Positions 33,677 through 43,400 of a stretch of 64,000 nucleotides of DNA are shown here, piece after piece. A program made the position numbers and the translations under genes. Origin of the DNA: Muribaculaceae bacterium (GTDB lineage: Bacteria; Bacteroidota; Bacteroidia; Bacteroidales; Muribaculaceae); the NCBI GenBank assembly GCA_029058745.1, contig JAIDXM010000049.1, positions 45,069-109,068 on the forward strand, read 5' to 3'. The notes under the pieces are model-generated. The model did no database searches, was not told the DNA's origin, and saw only the letters and a list, made by a program, of their open reading frames with translations. Every line of letters begins with the position of its first letter. The stretch's first letter is position 1.

Positions 33677-35565
33677 AGTATAGATGTGGCATAACTATAT
33701 TGCCGTGGCTGTTGATTTTATACTTAACTGCCTGTTCTGACCTGTCGGGTATGGATGCCGTATTGGATTCGGCAGGTGAAAACCGTGTTGAACTCGAAAG
33801 GGTACTCGATTATTTCAAGGGAGTCCCGTTTAAGTACGATGCAGCATGTTTTCTCATATCCAACATGTCCGGCAAACACCACTATGTGGGGTGGCAGCTA
33901 GACAGTCTGAAAGCCGTTAAGCCACTTGGACGCATGGATGACGAGGAACTGTCCCGGTGGGACGGCTTCGATTTCCGTAAGGACTGCCGGAAAGTCATGG
34001 ACGTAAAAACGGTAGATGCGGAAGTCTTGATTGAGAATATCGAGCTTGCCTGCGAGGTATGGCTTTCGCGCCCTTGGCATGGTAGGTATTCGTTCAATGA
34101 TTTCTGCGAGTACGTCCTTCCGTACAAGGTCGGTGACGAACCGCCGGAACGGTGGCGAAAACTATGGTACGACCGGTACGCCCCCCTGATGGATTCCATA
34201 CTTTCCCAAACCACTGACATCGTCGAGGTAGCGTCAATGATTGCAGACAGATTGAAGTCGGAGGGTTTCGACAACCATGACGATGTCGATGTCCCTCACT
34301 TCGGAGCCTCGTTTCTTATGGGACACCGTGTGGGGTACTGCCGGGAGAACTGTGACATTGCCGCCTATGCCATGCGTTCGCTCGGCATACCCGTTGCCAC
34401 GGATAGGTATGTCACGTCGCCATCCTATAACAGTCGCCATTTCTGGAGTGCTCTCATCGACACGACGGGACTTGCGGTTCCGTTTAACTACACCGAGAGG
34501 AGTATAAGCCGAACCCCCGACCCGCAAAGGAGGAAGATGGGAAAGGTGTATCGCCGTTTCTATGGCAAGCAGGGACGGAAGTCGGTGCACGTCCCGGACA
34601 AATTGCTTCCGAAATTGTTCCGCGACCCTCATACCCGCGATGTCTCGGAAGAATATTTTCCCGACAGCAAACCTGTGACGGTGGCTTTTCCTGATGGATG
34701 TGGAGTCGGATATCTGTGCGTTTATAACGGAACGAGATTCGACGCTATAGATGTTGCCGCTGTCAAAGACTACAAAGGCGTGTTCCGTTATATAGAAGAC
34801 GGTGTCCTTTTGTTCCCTACTGTGTATGAAAATGGGAAGATGCGGCCTTGTGGTTATCCACTTCTGACCGGTAGGAAGACACACAGGAGATTTATCCCCG
34901 ACAAAGGGAAAAGGGGGACTGTGGTGTTGAACCGGAAATATCCCATGGTCAATACCGGGCGTTTCCTCGCCAACATTATAGGGGGACGTATAGAGGCTTC
35001 GGCAGACATCCGGTTCATATGCCCGACGCTTGTGGCGGAATTTACAGACACGGCACGTACCAATAGGCTTATTTATCAACCGAATTTAAAAGGTGTTAGG
35101 TATATCCGTTATGTTGCACCCTCTGACCGCCGCATAGAGATTGGCGAGATGCATTTTTATAATAAGGGGGAGGAGATAAGGCCCTGCAAGATAACGCCGG
35201 ACCGGGAACTTGACAGCATCCATATCCATAATTTCAAGTTGATTACCGATAACGTATGGCATTCTTTCTATCTCTCGCAGGAAGGGGAGGTGTTGACATT
35301 CGATTTTGGGAAGCCGGTTGATATGGACAGGGTTCTGTTCGTGCCGAGGAATGACGACAACTTCGTTAGGGAGGGTCAGGATTACGAGTTGTTTTTCCAT
35401 GACGGGGAATTGGGATGGCGTTCGTTGGAAAGGAAGACCGCCCTAGCGGACTCAATTGGATTTGACCACGTCCCGGGCAACGCTGTCCTTTGGCTACACG
35501 ACTATTCCGGAGGTAAGGAGGAACGTCCTTTCTACATTGAAGATGGCCGACAAGTGTTTATATGA
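33673..35565 (+). CDS. Secreted transglutaminase-like protein with discoidin-like C-terminal domain (cassette C)
   Basis: A 630-residue protein, the full-length form. The N terminus MKYRCGITILPWLLILYLTACSD is a lipoprotein-type signal. The transglutaminase-like core has the Cys in RVGYCRENCDIAAYAMRSLGIP (C223), His in SRHFWSALIDTTG (H256) and Asp263, a plausible triad. A central domain of unknown fold follows, then a C-terminal sandwich (YIRYVAPSDRRIEIGEMHFYNKGEE... FDFGKPVDMDRVLFVPRNDDNFV). Members of this superfamily act as cross-linking enzymes, deamidases or proteases. Substrate here unknown; peptide C is a candidate. TGA at 35563 is followed in the same frame by the next gene. Confidence 0.75.
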   Translation: MKYRCGITILPWLLILYLTACSDLSGMDAVLDSAGENRVELERVLDYFKGVPFKYDAACFLISNMSGKHHYVGWQLDSLKAVKPLGRMDDEELSRWDGFDFRKDCRKVMDVKTVDAEVLIENIELACEVWLSRPWHGRYSFNDFCEYVLPYKVGDEPPERWRKLWYDRYAPLMDSILSQTTDIVEVASMIADRLKSEGFDNHDDVDVPHFGASFLMGHRVGYCRENCDIAAYAMRSLGIPVATDRYVTSPSYNSRHFWSALIDTTGLAVPFNYTERSISRTPDPQRRKMGKVYRRFYGKQGRKSVHVPDKLLPKLFRDPHTRDVSEEYFPDSKPVTVAFPDGCGVGYLCVYNGTRFDAIDVAAVKDYKGVFRYIEDGVLLFPTVYENGKMRPCGYPLLTGRKTHRRFIPDKGKRGTVVLNRKYPMVNTGRFLANIIGGRIEASADIRFICPTLVAEFTDTARTNRLIYQPNLKGVRYIRYVAPSDRRIEIGEMHFYNKGEEIRPCKITPDRELDSIHIHNFKLITDNVWHSFYLSQEGEVLTFDFGKPVDMDRVLFVPRNDDNFVREGQDYELFFHDGELGWRSLERKTALADSIGFDHVPGNAVLWLHDYSGGKEERPFYIEDGRQVFI

Positions 35566-35577
35566 CACAATGCTGAT

Positions 35578-36804
35578 GTGCTTTTATTGTCGGGGAATGC
35601 ATATATCGGTTGTCATGAGAGCGACAGCGCCGTGTATGAACTACAGAAGGCAATTGCGATTTCTGGCGAGGCGGGAGACGATGACATAAAGATGCGGTCT
35701 GCATTAAGTCTGGCATACGCTAAGAGTCTGAAAGGTTGTGACGAGGAAGCCGTAGAGGGATTCACGCAAGTGATGTCGGAGGGGAAGCTCCCTTTTTCGA
35801 CATATGACATCAACGCTTTCGTAAGGTCACTTGCAAAAACAGGTCGTATAGAGGAGGCTGAAAGCTATATGGACTTTATTCCTGACGGCAGTACGCCATC
35901 GCAGAAGTCCGACAGGTTCTGCACATTGTCTGTATTGATGACAGCAAGAGGGTATGACAGGATGGCGTATGCTTTCAAGGATTCCATGACGGCATACGCC
36001 AATAATGCTGTCATGGAAAAAAGTAACGGTGACGATATTGGCTCAGTCAGTCCGGATTATGAGAATGTTATGTCGGACGGTAATGGAAATGCGACATTCT
36101 GGGCATACCTTTCGGCGGTGTTGATATTTGTAGCACTGGTGGCGGCTTTACTATTTGAGTTCAATCGGAGAAGGGGAAATAGGTCTGCCGTTGAAAACAA
36201 TACTGTCGATGCCGTTGACAGTGAACAGTATGAAGATATAGCAGTATTTAACAAGATTGTTGAGGAATTCCGTAAAGTCAACACCATACTTTTGGCACGT
36301 GTGGCTGATCTTGAAAAGGACTATCGACGTCGCACTATTGAATACGAGGAATATTCGGACAGATTGTCGGAGATGCGCGGTTTCATGAAGTCTAAAGTCC
36401 TTACATGCCATAGTCGAATCGCTGGATTCTGCAACCGGTATTCTTCACCCAAGGCACGTGAGAAGGCCGGCAGGGATATTCTGGAGAGAAGAAAGGAATT
36501 TCTTGACGATTACAGAGGGGAAAAGAATTTAGGGAATATAATCAGGCTGTTTGACTTGGCTACCGCGAATGGTTTCAGTGGTTTCCTGAGGAAGTGTGGG
36601 ATGACTGCCAATGAAGAAAAAGTGACGGTCTATTCTGCATGCGGATTTGATTATAATGTGATTTCGGAGCTGACCGGTCTTTCATCAAGCAATGTGGCGA
36701 CGATAAGGAGCAGGTTGAAAAAAAGGTTAAAGGAAAAGGGGATGGATTCGGAGATAGCAAGTTGGGTGGCTGTTGTTGAGCCGGCGGTGTTAACGCATGG
36801 GTGA
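35578..36804 (+). CDS. Membrane TPR/HTH regulator (cassette C), N terminus missing
   Basis: A 408-residue protein read from GTG 35578. The order is TPR-like repeats (DSAVYELQKAIAISGEAGDDD, SALSLAYAKSLKGCDEEAVEGFTQV), one membrane helix at about 174-195 (FWAYLSAVLIFVALVAALLFEF), a coiled coil (FRKVNTILLARVADLEKDYRRR), and a LuxR-like HTH near the C terminus. Full-length relatives start with a signal sequence and more TPRs; these are absent here and the frame follows directly, in phase, from the upstream TGA. The broken gene at 29428 has just that missing N-terminal part. Likely a sensor-regulator for the peptides (inference). Confidence 0.7.
   Translation: MLLLSGNAYIGCHESDSAVYELQKAIAISGEAGDDDIKMRSALSLAYAKSLKGCDEEAVEGFTQVMSEGKLPFSTYDINAFVRSLAKTGRIEEAESYMDFIPDGSTPSQKSDRFCTLSVLMTARGYDRMAYAFKDSMTAYANNAVMEKSNGDDIGSVSPDYENVMSDGNGNATFWAYLSAVLIFVALVAALLFEFNRRRGNRSAVENNTVDAVDSEQYEDIAVFNKIVEEFRKVNTILLARVADLEKDYRRRTIEYEEYSDRLSEMRGFMKSKVLTCHSRIAGFCNRYSSPKAREKAGRDILERRKEFLDDYRGEKNLGNIIRLFDLATANGFSGFLRKCGMTANEEKVTVYSACGFDYNVISELTGLSSSNVATIRSRLKKRLKEKGMDSEIASWVAVVEPAVLTHG
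36552..36788 (+). repeat. Direct repeat R2, copy 2
   Basis: 237 bp pairing with 29864-30100, encoding the regulator HTH. Followed after 55 bp by R3 copy 2, showing that R2 and R3 were originally adjacent. Confidence 0.92.
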
Positions 36805-36843
36805 AGGCGTGGGGAAACACGTATGGATTAAGTCGAGACAGCA

Positions 36844-37015
36844 ATTGAAAAAAGGGCTGGATGGATTGGATTATCCATAATTTTTATCTAAATTTGCGAG
36901 AGAACCCGCTTTTGATGGTTCTATAAATAATACGGAATGTTTGAGGGATTCATTATCTTGAGAAGCGGTAGGCCGGAGGGATGGTTCGGAATGATGAATT
37001 TTCTGATAAATTCCG
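36844..37015 (+). repeat. Direct repeat R3, copy 2
   Basis: 172 bp pairing with 31140-31311. Here it is the promoter and leader of deoC, ending 36 nt before its ATG. Confidence 0.92.
36865..36896 (+). promoter_or_regulatory. Promoter of deoC inside repeat R3
   Basis: ATTG (36865-36868), 20-nt spacer, TAAATTTG (36889-36896) fits the Bacteroidetes consensus. It predicts a leader of about 150 nt before deoC. Confidence 0.65.
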
Positions 37016-37051
37016 TTTGGTGTAATTAATTGAGAGAAAAGTATTAAAGTT

Positions 37052-37930
37052 ATGGACAGATATCAGAAAGCCTTGGCCGACAGCCGAGTTGAAGTAGATG
37101 ATGCCGCCGTGGCGTCGGAGGTTAAGAAAATAGTTGACGAGGCGGGGAAATATGCTTCTCCGGAGGTGTATCAGTTCCTGTTCAGCTCAATCGACCTCAC
37201 CACTCTCAGCACTGAAGACAGCCAGGACAGTGTGGCGGCATTCACTCAGAGGGTGAATGATTTCGACAACGAATATCCCCAGTATAAGAACGTGGCCGCC
37301 ATCTGTGTTTACAGTAATTTCGCGGAGGTTGTGAAGGCGAATCTTGAGGTGACAGGTGTTGACATCGCTGTTGTGGCCGGAGGATTTCCGTCAAGTCAGA
37401 CTTTCACAGCGGTCAAGGTTGCAGATGTTGCCTTGGCCACTACGGGCGGTGCGAATGAGGTGGATGTGGTGATGAACCTCGGCTATTTCCGCGACGGGAA
37501 CTATGAGGATCTGTGCGATGAGCTTATCGAACTGAAGCAGACCGCCAGAGACGCCCGCTTGAAAGTGATTCTGGAGACAGGGGCACTCAAGACAGCCGAG
37601 AATATAAAGAAAGCCTCTGTGCTTGCCATGTGGAGCGACGCTGACTTTATAAAGACATCCACCGGGAAAATCTATGCCGGGGCTTCATATGAGGCGGCCT
37701 ATGTGATGTGCCGGTGCATTAAGGAATACCATGAGCAGACAGGACGTAAGGTGGGATTCAAGGCCGCCGGAGGAATACGTACCACAGAGGAGGCTCTCGG
37801 ATACTATGCCATCGTAAAGGAAGTGCTCGGTGATGAATGGCTGTGTCAGGACCTGTTCCGTATTGGAGCCAGCAGTCTTGCCAACAGTCTCCTTTCGTCG
37901 ATGACTGGCACGGAGACGCGCTTCTTCTGA
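37052..37930 (+). CDS. deoC: Deoxyribose-phosphate aldolase
   Basis: Class I aldolase splitting 2-deoxyribose-5-phosphate into glyceraldehyde-3-phosphate and acetaldehyde in deoxynucleoside catabolism. The 292 residues match the longer DeoC type (about 250-300). GGANEVDVVMNLG, the Schiff-base Lys in DFIKTSTGK (K201) and GFKAAGGIRT are diagnostic. It resumes ordinary gene content after the duplicated island. Confidence 0.97.
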   Translation: MDRYQKALADSRVEVDDAAVASEVKKIVDEAGKYASPEVYQFLFSSIDLTTLSTEDSQDSVAAFTQRVNDFDNEYPQYKNVAAICVYSNFAEVVKANLEVTGVDIAVVAGGFPSSQTFTAVKVADVALATTGGANEVDVVMNLGYFRDGNYEDLCDELIELKQTARDARLKVILETGALKTAENIKKASVLAMWSDADFIKTSTGKIYAGASYEAAYVMCRCIKEYHEQTGRKVGFKAAGGIRTTEEALGYYAIVKEVLGDEWLCQDLFRIGASSLANSLLSSMTGTETRFF

Positions 37931-37964
37931 CATAAACTGACCTGCTTCCACACACAAAGACATT

Positions 37965-39107
37965 ATGAGACGGTTTGCGATGATGCTGCCGCTCGCCCTG
38001 TGTGCCTTCACACAGTCGCGGGCGGACTATAGGGAAGGTTACTATGACCTTCTCGACGGGAAGGTGTGCTCAGAGCTGAAGACGGCCGCGAAGACATGTG
38101 TCAGCGGACATCAGCGGCTCGTGTATGCCGACCTGCCCAACCATTGGGTAGATACTGATGTGTATCCGGATACATACAAGAACTATCGCGACGAGGATTG
38201 CCTCAGATGGTGGGACATGTATTCCGATGAGGTGTATCTGATTTTTCCCGGACAGGCCGGCAAGACGGCTTTCTCCATATGCAAGATGCAGAGGGAGCAT
38301 GCTGTCCCGAAATCGTGGTGGAAGGCCGGAGACGATGTGGAATACACACCGGCATATACCGACCTGTGGAACCTCTATCCTTCCGACGGACCCGCGAATC
38401 AGGCTAAGAGCAATTACCCTCTCGGAGTCACCCGGACCGCGACTTTCGACAATGGCGTCAGCAAGGTGGGTGTCCCTGTCGAGGGTATCGGCGGTGGCGC
38501 GGGCAATGTGTTTGAGCCTTCTGATGAATACAAGGGGGATTTCGCGAGGGCTTTCTTCTATATGGCTACAGTGTATGACCATCTTCCATGGGTGTCTTCA
38601 GGTACAAGCGGCCGATATAACATGTATGAGAGCAACGCCTGGCCCACACTGAAGGATTGGGCTGTGGAGATGCTTCTCGACTGGTCGAGGCGCGATCCTG
38701 TCAGCGACAAGGAGATTGCCCGCAATGACGCCGTGGAGACCCAGCAGGGAAACCGTAACCCATTTGTCGATTTCCCTGAACTCGCCGAGTTCGTGTGGGG
38801 TAAACGCATGAGCCAGACATTCTATGTCTCGGAACAGGAGACCCTCATTCCTACAGACCCGGATGATTCGGCGGTTGACAGTGTCATCGGAGACGGTGAT
38901 GGCGACAGCTGGATAGGGATTGTTGACGGCGGGTTCAGCATAGTGCATGTTTCCGGTGTCTCTGACCTGCTCGTCTATGACATGTCCGGCAGGATGGTGA
39001 TGCATGAGACCCGTGCGGCATATGGAGAATGCTTCATGTTGCCACGGGGAATATACGTGGTTGTATGCCGTGGAGGCATGACCCCTGTAAAGATTGTGGT
39101 GAGATGA
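37965..39107 (+). CDS. Secreted endonuclease I family nuclease with T9SS-like tail
   Basis: A 380-residue exported nuclease. Signal peptide [20 protein letters not shown] is followed by the endonuclease I fold, with the active His in [14 protein letters not shown], then [22 protein letters not shown] carrying the conserved Asn residues of this His-metal nuclease family. The last ~60 residues ([39 protein letters not shown]...KIVVR) form a type A Por-secretion sorting domain. It is probably surface-exposed or released, for degrading extracellular DNA. It begins 34 nt after deoC. Confidence 0.9.
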   Translation: MRRFAMMLPLALCAFTQSRADYREGYYDLLDGKVCSELKTAAKTCVSGHQRLVYADLPNHWVDTDVYPDTYKNYRDEDCLRWWDMYSDEVYLIFPGQAGKTAFSICKMQREHAVPKSWWKAGDDVEYTPAYTDLWNLYPSDGPANQAKSNYPLGVTRTATFDNGVSKVGVPVEGIGGGAGNVFEPSDEYKGDFARAFFYMATVYDHLPWVSSGTSGRYNMYESNAWPTLKDWAVEMLLDWSRRDPVSDKEIARNDAVETQQGNRNPFVDFPELAEFVWGKRMSQTFYVSEQETLIPTDPDDSAVDSVIGDGDGDSWIGIVDGGFSIVHVSGVSDLLVYDMSGRMVMHETRAAYGECFMLPRGIYVVVCRGGMTPVKIVVR

Positions 39108-39160
39108 CATCCACCGGCAATGCGGTGAACATAAAGATGTTGCGGGACGTTCTCAGAATT

Positions 39161-40282
39161 ATGAGACGTTCCGCATTCTTCATATTGTCCGTGGCGTTGT
39201 GTTCGCTTCTTCCCGCTGCTGCCTGTGGGAAGCGAGGTGGTGTCGTGGCAGAAAACGGCGGACAGAAAGAGATTACAGATAACAAGGAAAGCATGAACAG
39301 TAAAACTATTTATCTTGCAGGAGGATGCTTCTGGGGTACGGAGCATTTCCTGAAACTTGTGCCGGGGGTGACGGCCACTGAGGTGGGATACGCCAACAGT
39401 GTGGTGGCTGAACCCACATATAAGGAAGTGTGCAGTGGAAAGACCGGAGCGGCCGAGACTGTGAAAGTGGTATATGACCCCGACACGGTATCCCTTCCGT
39501 TTCTTCTTGACCTGTATTTCAAGACCGTCGACCCCACGAGCCTTAACCGTCAGGGTAACGACCGGGGTACACAATACCGTACCGGAATCTATTACGTCAA
39601 TCCGGAGGATGCCACAGTGATTGAAAAGTCATTGCGAGAGTTGCAGGCATCATATCAGGAGCCATTGGCCGTGGAATACGGCGCATTGAAGAATTTCTAT
39701 CCCGCCGAAGACTATCATCAGGATTATCTTGACACTAATCCGGGCGGATACTGTCATCTGTCGCCTGAGCTTTTCAGACTCGCCCGTAGTGCACGCGAAA
39801 AGAAATCTCCGTCAGCCACAGGACCTCGGTTCAGAAAACTGTCGAAAGATGAATTGAGGGAGAAACTTACCCCCATCCAATATGAAGTGACACAGAACTC
39901 AGCCACAGAACGTCCTTTTACGAATGAATATGACCATGAATTCCGCAAAGGCATTTATGTGGATGTCACCACCGGACAACCGCTGTTTCTTTCATCAGAC
40001 AAATATGACTCCGGTTGCGGATGGCCGGCGTTTTCCCGTCCTATAGACGGGAGTCTTCTGGAGGAGGTGAACGATACGTCCCACGGCATGGTCCGCATTG
40101 AGGTGAGGTCACGTCTTGGCGATGCCCATCTCGGGCATGTCTTCCCCGACGGGCCACGCGACAGGGGAGGGCTGCGCTATTGCATCAACAGTGCCTCACT
40201 CCGTTTCATCCCTGTTGAAAAGATGGAGGAGGAGGGGTATGCCGACTATATCCCGCTCCTTGACTCCCATGATGGGAAATAG
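39161..40282 (+). CDS. msrAB: MsrA-MsrB bifunctional methionine sulfoxide reductase, lipoprotein
   Basis: A fusion of the S- and R-methionine-sulfoxide reductases, 373 residues from ATG 39161. Signal peptide with lipobox LPAAAC (Cys22). The MsrA half has [13 protein letters not shown] (C56) and ends near residue 215; the MsrB half has [21 protein letters not shown], the metal-binding-type Cys, and the catalytic [14 protein letters not shown] (C341). The lipobox places it in the cell envelope to repair oxidised proteins. A further ATG at 39137 would also give a lipoprotein; 39029 adds unrelated sequence. Confidence 0.93.
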   Translation: MRRSAFFILSVALCSLLPAAACGKRGGVVAENGGQKEITDNKESMNSKTIYLAGGCFWGTEHFLKLVPGVTATEVGYANSVVAEPTYKEVCSGKTGAAETVKVVYDPDTVSLPFLLDLYFKTVDPTSLNRQGNDRGTQYRTGIYYVNPEDATVIEKSLRELQASYQEPLAVEYGALKNFYPAEDYHQDYLDTNPGGYCHLSPELFRLARSAREKKSPSATGPRFRKLSKDELREKLTPIQYEVTQNSATERPFTNEYDHEFRKGIYVDVTTGQPLFLSSDKYDSGCGWPAFSRPIDGSLLEEVNDTSHGMVRIEVRSRLGDAHLGHVFPDGPRDRGGLRYCINSASLRFIPVEKMEEEGYADYIPLLDSHDGK

Positions 40283-40327
40283 TTTCCAGCCACGTTTAGG
40301 CTGTTGGCAAAAGGGGATGTGACATTA

Positions 40328-40374
40328 AAAAACGACAGAAAAACGCTATTATGGCGTTACTGTCGTTTTTTTTT
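40328..40374 (+). terminator. Rho-independent terminator after msrAB
   Basis: AAACGACAG (with the adjacent AAAACGC) pairs with the downstream GGCGTTACTGTCGTTT arm around TATTAT, followed by a run of nine T. A strong intrinsic terminator, A-rich upstream so possibly working both ways. Confidence 0.85.
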
Positions 40375-40376
40375 AC

Positions 40377-40384
40377 TATCTTTG
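40377..40384 (+). promoter_or_regulatory. -7 element for the tricorn-like protease gene
   Basis: TATCTTTG matches TAnnTTTG, right after the terminator and 115 nt before the ATG at 40499. No clear -33 element. Confidence 0.45.
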
Positions 40385-40498
40385 GACTGGTTGACGGATT
40401 GGCCGGAAAACGCTATGCCGGCATTATCCCTGACAAGAATTGATTTTTTCTTTACGGAGCGATCCGTGGCTTGATAATACATAGAACTGACAAGATAT

Positions 40499-43400
40499 AT
40501 GAAGAAACTGATTTTGCCGATGCTCCTTGCCGCAGTGGCGGGAGGGGCGTCAGCCGTGGAGCCGATGTGGGTCCGCGACGTCAAATTATCGCCTGATGGC
40601 GGCAGGGTGGCTTTTGTCTATAAAGGGGCCATCTATACTGTGCCGTCGGCCGGAGGAAAAGCCGTCAGACTCACGTCGGGCGAGCATTACGACTGCACGC
40701 CGGTGTGGAGTCCTGACGGAAAGAGGATAGCGTTCTCATCCGACCGCAACGGAGGCACCGATATCTATATCATGAACGATGACGGTTCCGCGCCAAGAAG
40801 ACTTACATGGAATTCTGCAGCCGAGACTCCCGAAGCGTTCACAGCCGATGGCAAGAGCGTCATTTTCTCCGCCATGATTCAGGACCCGGCTTCCAGTGTG
40901 CTGGCTCCGGTGCGTGTCAACAGCGAGCTTTATACGGTGCCCGTGGATGGAGGACGGATAGAGCAACTACTGGCTACTCCTGCGGCTCATGTGTCGGCCG
41001 TGCCGGGTACTGACATGTTCGTTTTCGAGGATGTGAAAGGTAATGAGGACGAGTGGCGGAAGCATCACACATCATCTGTGACCCGCGACATATGGACATG
41101 GTCCCCTTCCGGCGGGAAGTTCTCCAATCTCACGTCAAGGGCTGGAGAAGACCGTGAGCCGGCGCCATCGGCCGACGGGAAGACTGTATATTTCCTCAGC
41201 GAGCGTGACGGCGGTTCGTTCAATGTCTATTCCATGCCAATCGACGGGAAGGGGGAGACAAGGAAACTGACTGATTTCACCACCCATCCCGTGCGTTTCC
41301 TGAGTGCCGGGACAAACGGCCTACTGGCCTTCACATACAACGGAGAGCTCTTCACCATGAAACCCGGCGGCAAACCCGTGAAACTCCCGGTGGATGTCAC
41401 CGATACCGACAGCGAAGGGGAGTCAACGGTGCGTTTCTCACGCGCCGATGAGTCGGCTGTGTCGCCCGACGGTTCACAGGTGGCTTTCACAAACAGGGGA
41501 GAGGTATTTGTGACTTCCGTAAAATACCCCTCTACAAAGCAGATAACCCATACGGCGGCAGGTGAGGGACAGCTTTCCTGGGGCAAGAAGGGGCGTGACC
41601 TTTATTACACGTCGCGCCGTTCAGGACGGCAGGAGATTTATCATGCCTCGATCGTACGGACCGAGGACCCCAATTTCTCCAATGCCACGCTCATTAATGA
41701 GGAGCCTCTTTTCCCGTCGGACGGAGTGGAACGCAACAATCCCAACGTCTCTCCCGACGGCAAGAAACTCGCTTTTGTAGAGAACCGCAATACCCTCAAG
41801 GTGATGGACCTCGCCACAAAGAAGGTGACGACGCTTACGCAGACTCCACTCAACAACTACCGTGGCGAGAGCTTCGGCATGATGTGGAGTCCCGACAGCC
41901 GCTGGCTCGCGGTTGAGGTGATGGACCCGCTTCATGAACCCTACAGCGACATCGCGCTGATAAACGCTGCCGACGGCGAACAGATTCGTCTCACACGCAC
42001 CGGCTATTTCGACCAGCAACCGCGATGGAGCGACGACGGTAAGGCCATCCTTTTCGCTTCCGAACGTTATGGAATGCGCAACCATGCGTCCTGGGGTTCG
42101 GAGAACGATGTCATGATGGTGTTCCTCACTAAAGACGCCTACGACCGTTACCGACTCTCGGAAGAGGATTTCGCGCTCTTGAAGGAGGTGGAGAAGGAGC
42201 AAAAGAAATCCGCAGCCGCTAAGGACGAGAAGAATGACGGCAAGAAGAAGGGCAAGAAAGGGAAAGGCGATAAAAGCAACGAGACCGCAAAGGAGGAGGA
42301 TAACCTTGTCAAAATTGACCGCGAGGGGATTGCCGACCGCATCGTGCGTCTCACCCCTAATTCTTCGCGCCTGGCCGATTTCGTACTCTCCAAAGACGGG
42401 GAGACCCTTTATTACCTGTCAGCATTCGAGGGGGGCTACGACCTCTGGAAGAAGGACTTGCGCAAGGGGGATGTCTCTCTCGTGAAGAAACTCGACTCCG
42501 GACACGTGGGAATTCAGACCGACAATGACGGCAATATATTCCTCGCGGGTTCTTCTGTCAGGAAATTCGACCCCAAGAGCAAGGAACTCAAGAATGTGAG
42601 CCTCGCGGGAAGCATGAAACTCGACCTCGCCAAGGAGCGTGAGGCTATGCTCGATTATGTCGCCACTGAGGCCAGGGAACGCTTCTATCTCCCCGAAATG
42701 CCCGTGGATTGGGACATGTATGTGGAGAACTACCGCCGTTTCCTCCCCCATATCAACCACAACCATGATTTCGCGGAGCTCCTCAGTGAGCTTTTGGGCG
42801 AGCTCAACGTGTCGCATTCCGGAGGTCGTTACTATGGCCCGGGGGCTGTGGATGTCACCGCTTCCTTAGGTCTGCTCTTCGACTGGAATTATAACGGTGA
42901 CGGACTGAAGGTGAGCGAGATTGTGGCCGGTGGCCCGTTCGACCGTGCCACCACGCGCCTCAAGGCCGGGGATGTGGTGACGGCCATCAACGGAAATCCT
43001 GTAAAGGGTGGGGAAGACTGGACTCCCCTGCTCAACAACACGCTGAAGAAAAAGACCCTTGTGACGGTGTCGCATCCGGCTTCCGGAGAGACGTGGGACG
43101 AGGTGGTTCTCCCGGTGTCGTCAGCCGTGATGGGAGAGCTTCTCTACAACCGTTGGGTGAAGGGACGTGAGGCCGCTGTGGATTCCCTTTCGGGAGGACG
43201 TCTCGGATATGTGCACCTGCGTTCTATGAGCGATGACAGTTTCCGTAAGGTATATGCCAAGCTTCTCGGAGAGTATATGGGCAAGGAGGGAATCGTGATA
43301 GACACCCGCTGGAATGGTGGAGGCCGTCTGCATGAGGATATCGAGGTGCTATTCAGTGGCGAGAAATATCTCACCCAGGAAATCCATGGACGCAAGTCGT

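Noticed and set aside
35456..35689. 77-codon frame bridging the transglutaminase and regulator genes
   Set aside because: Out-of-frame shadow of both; the regulator frame is the one with TPR-like sequence.
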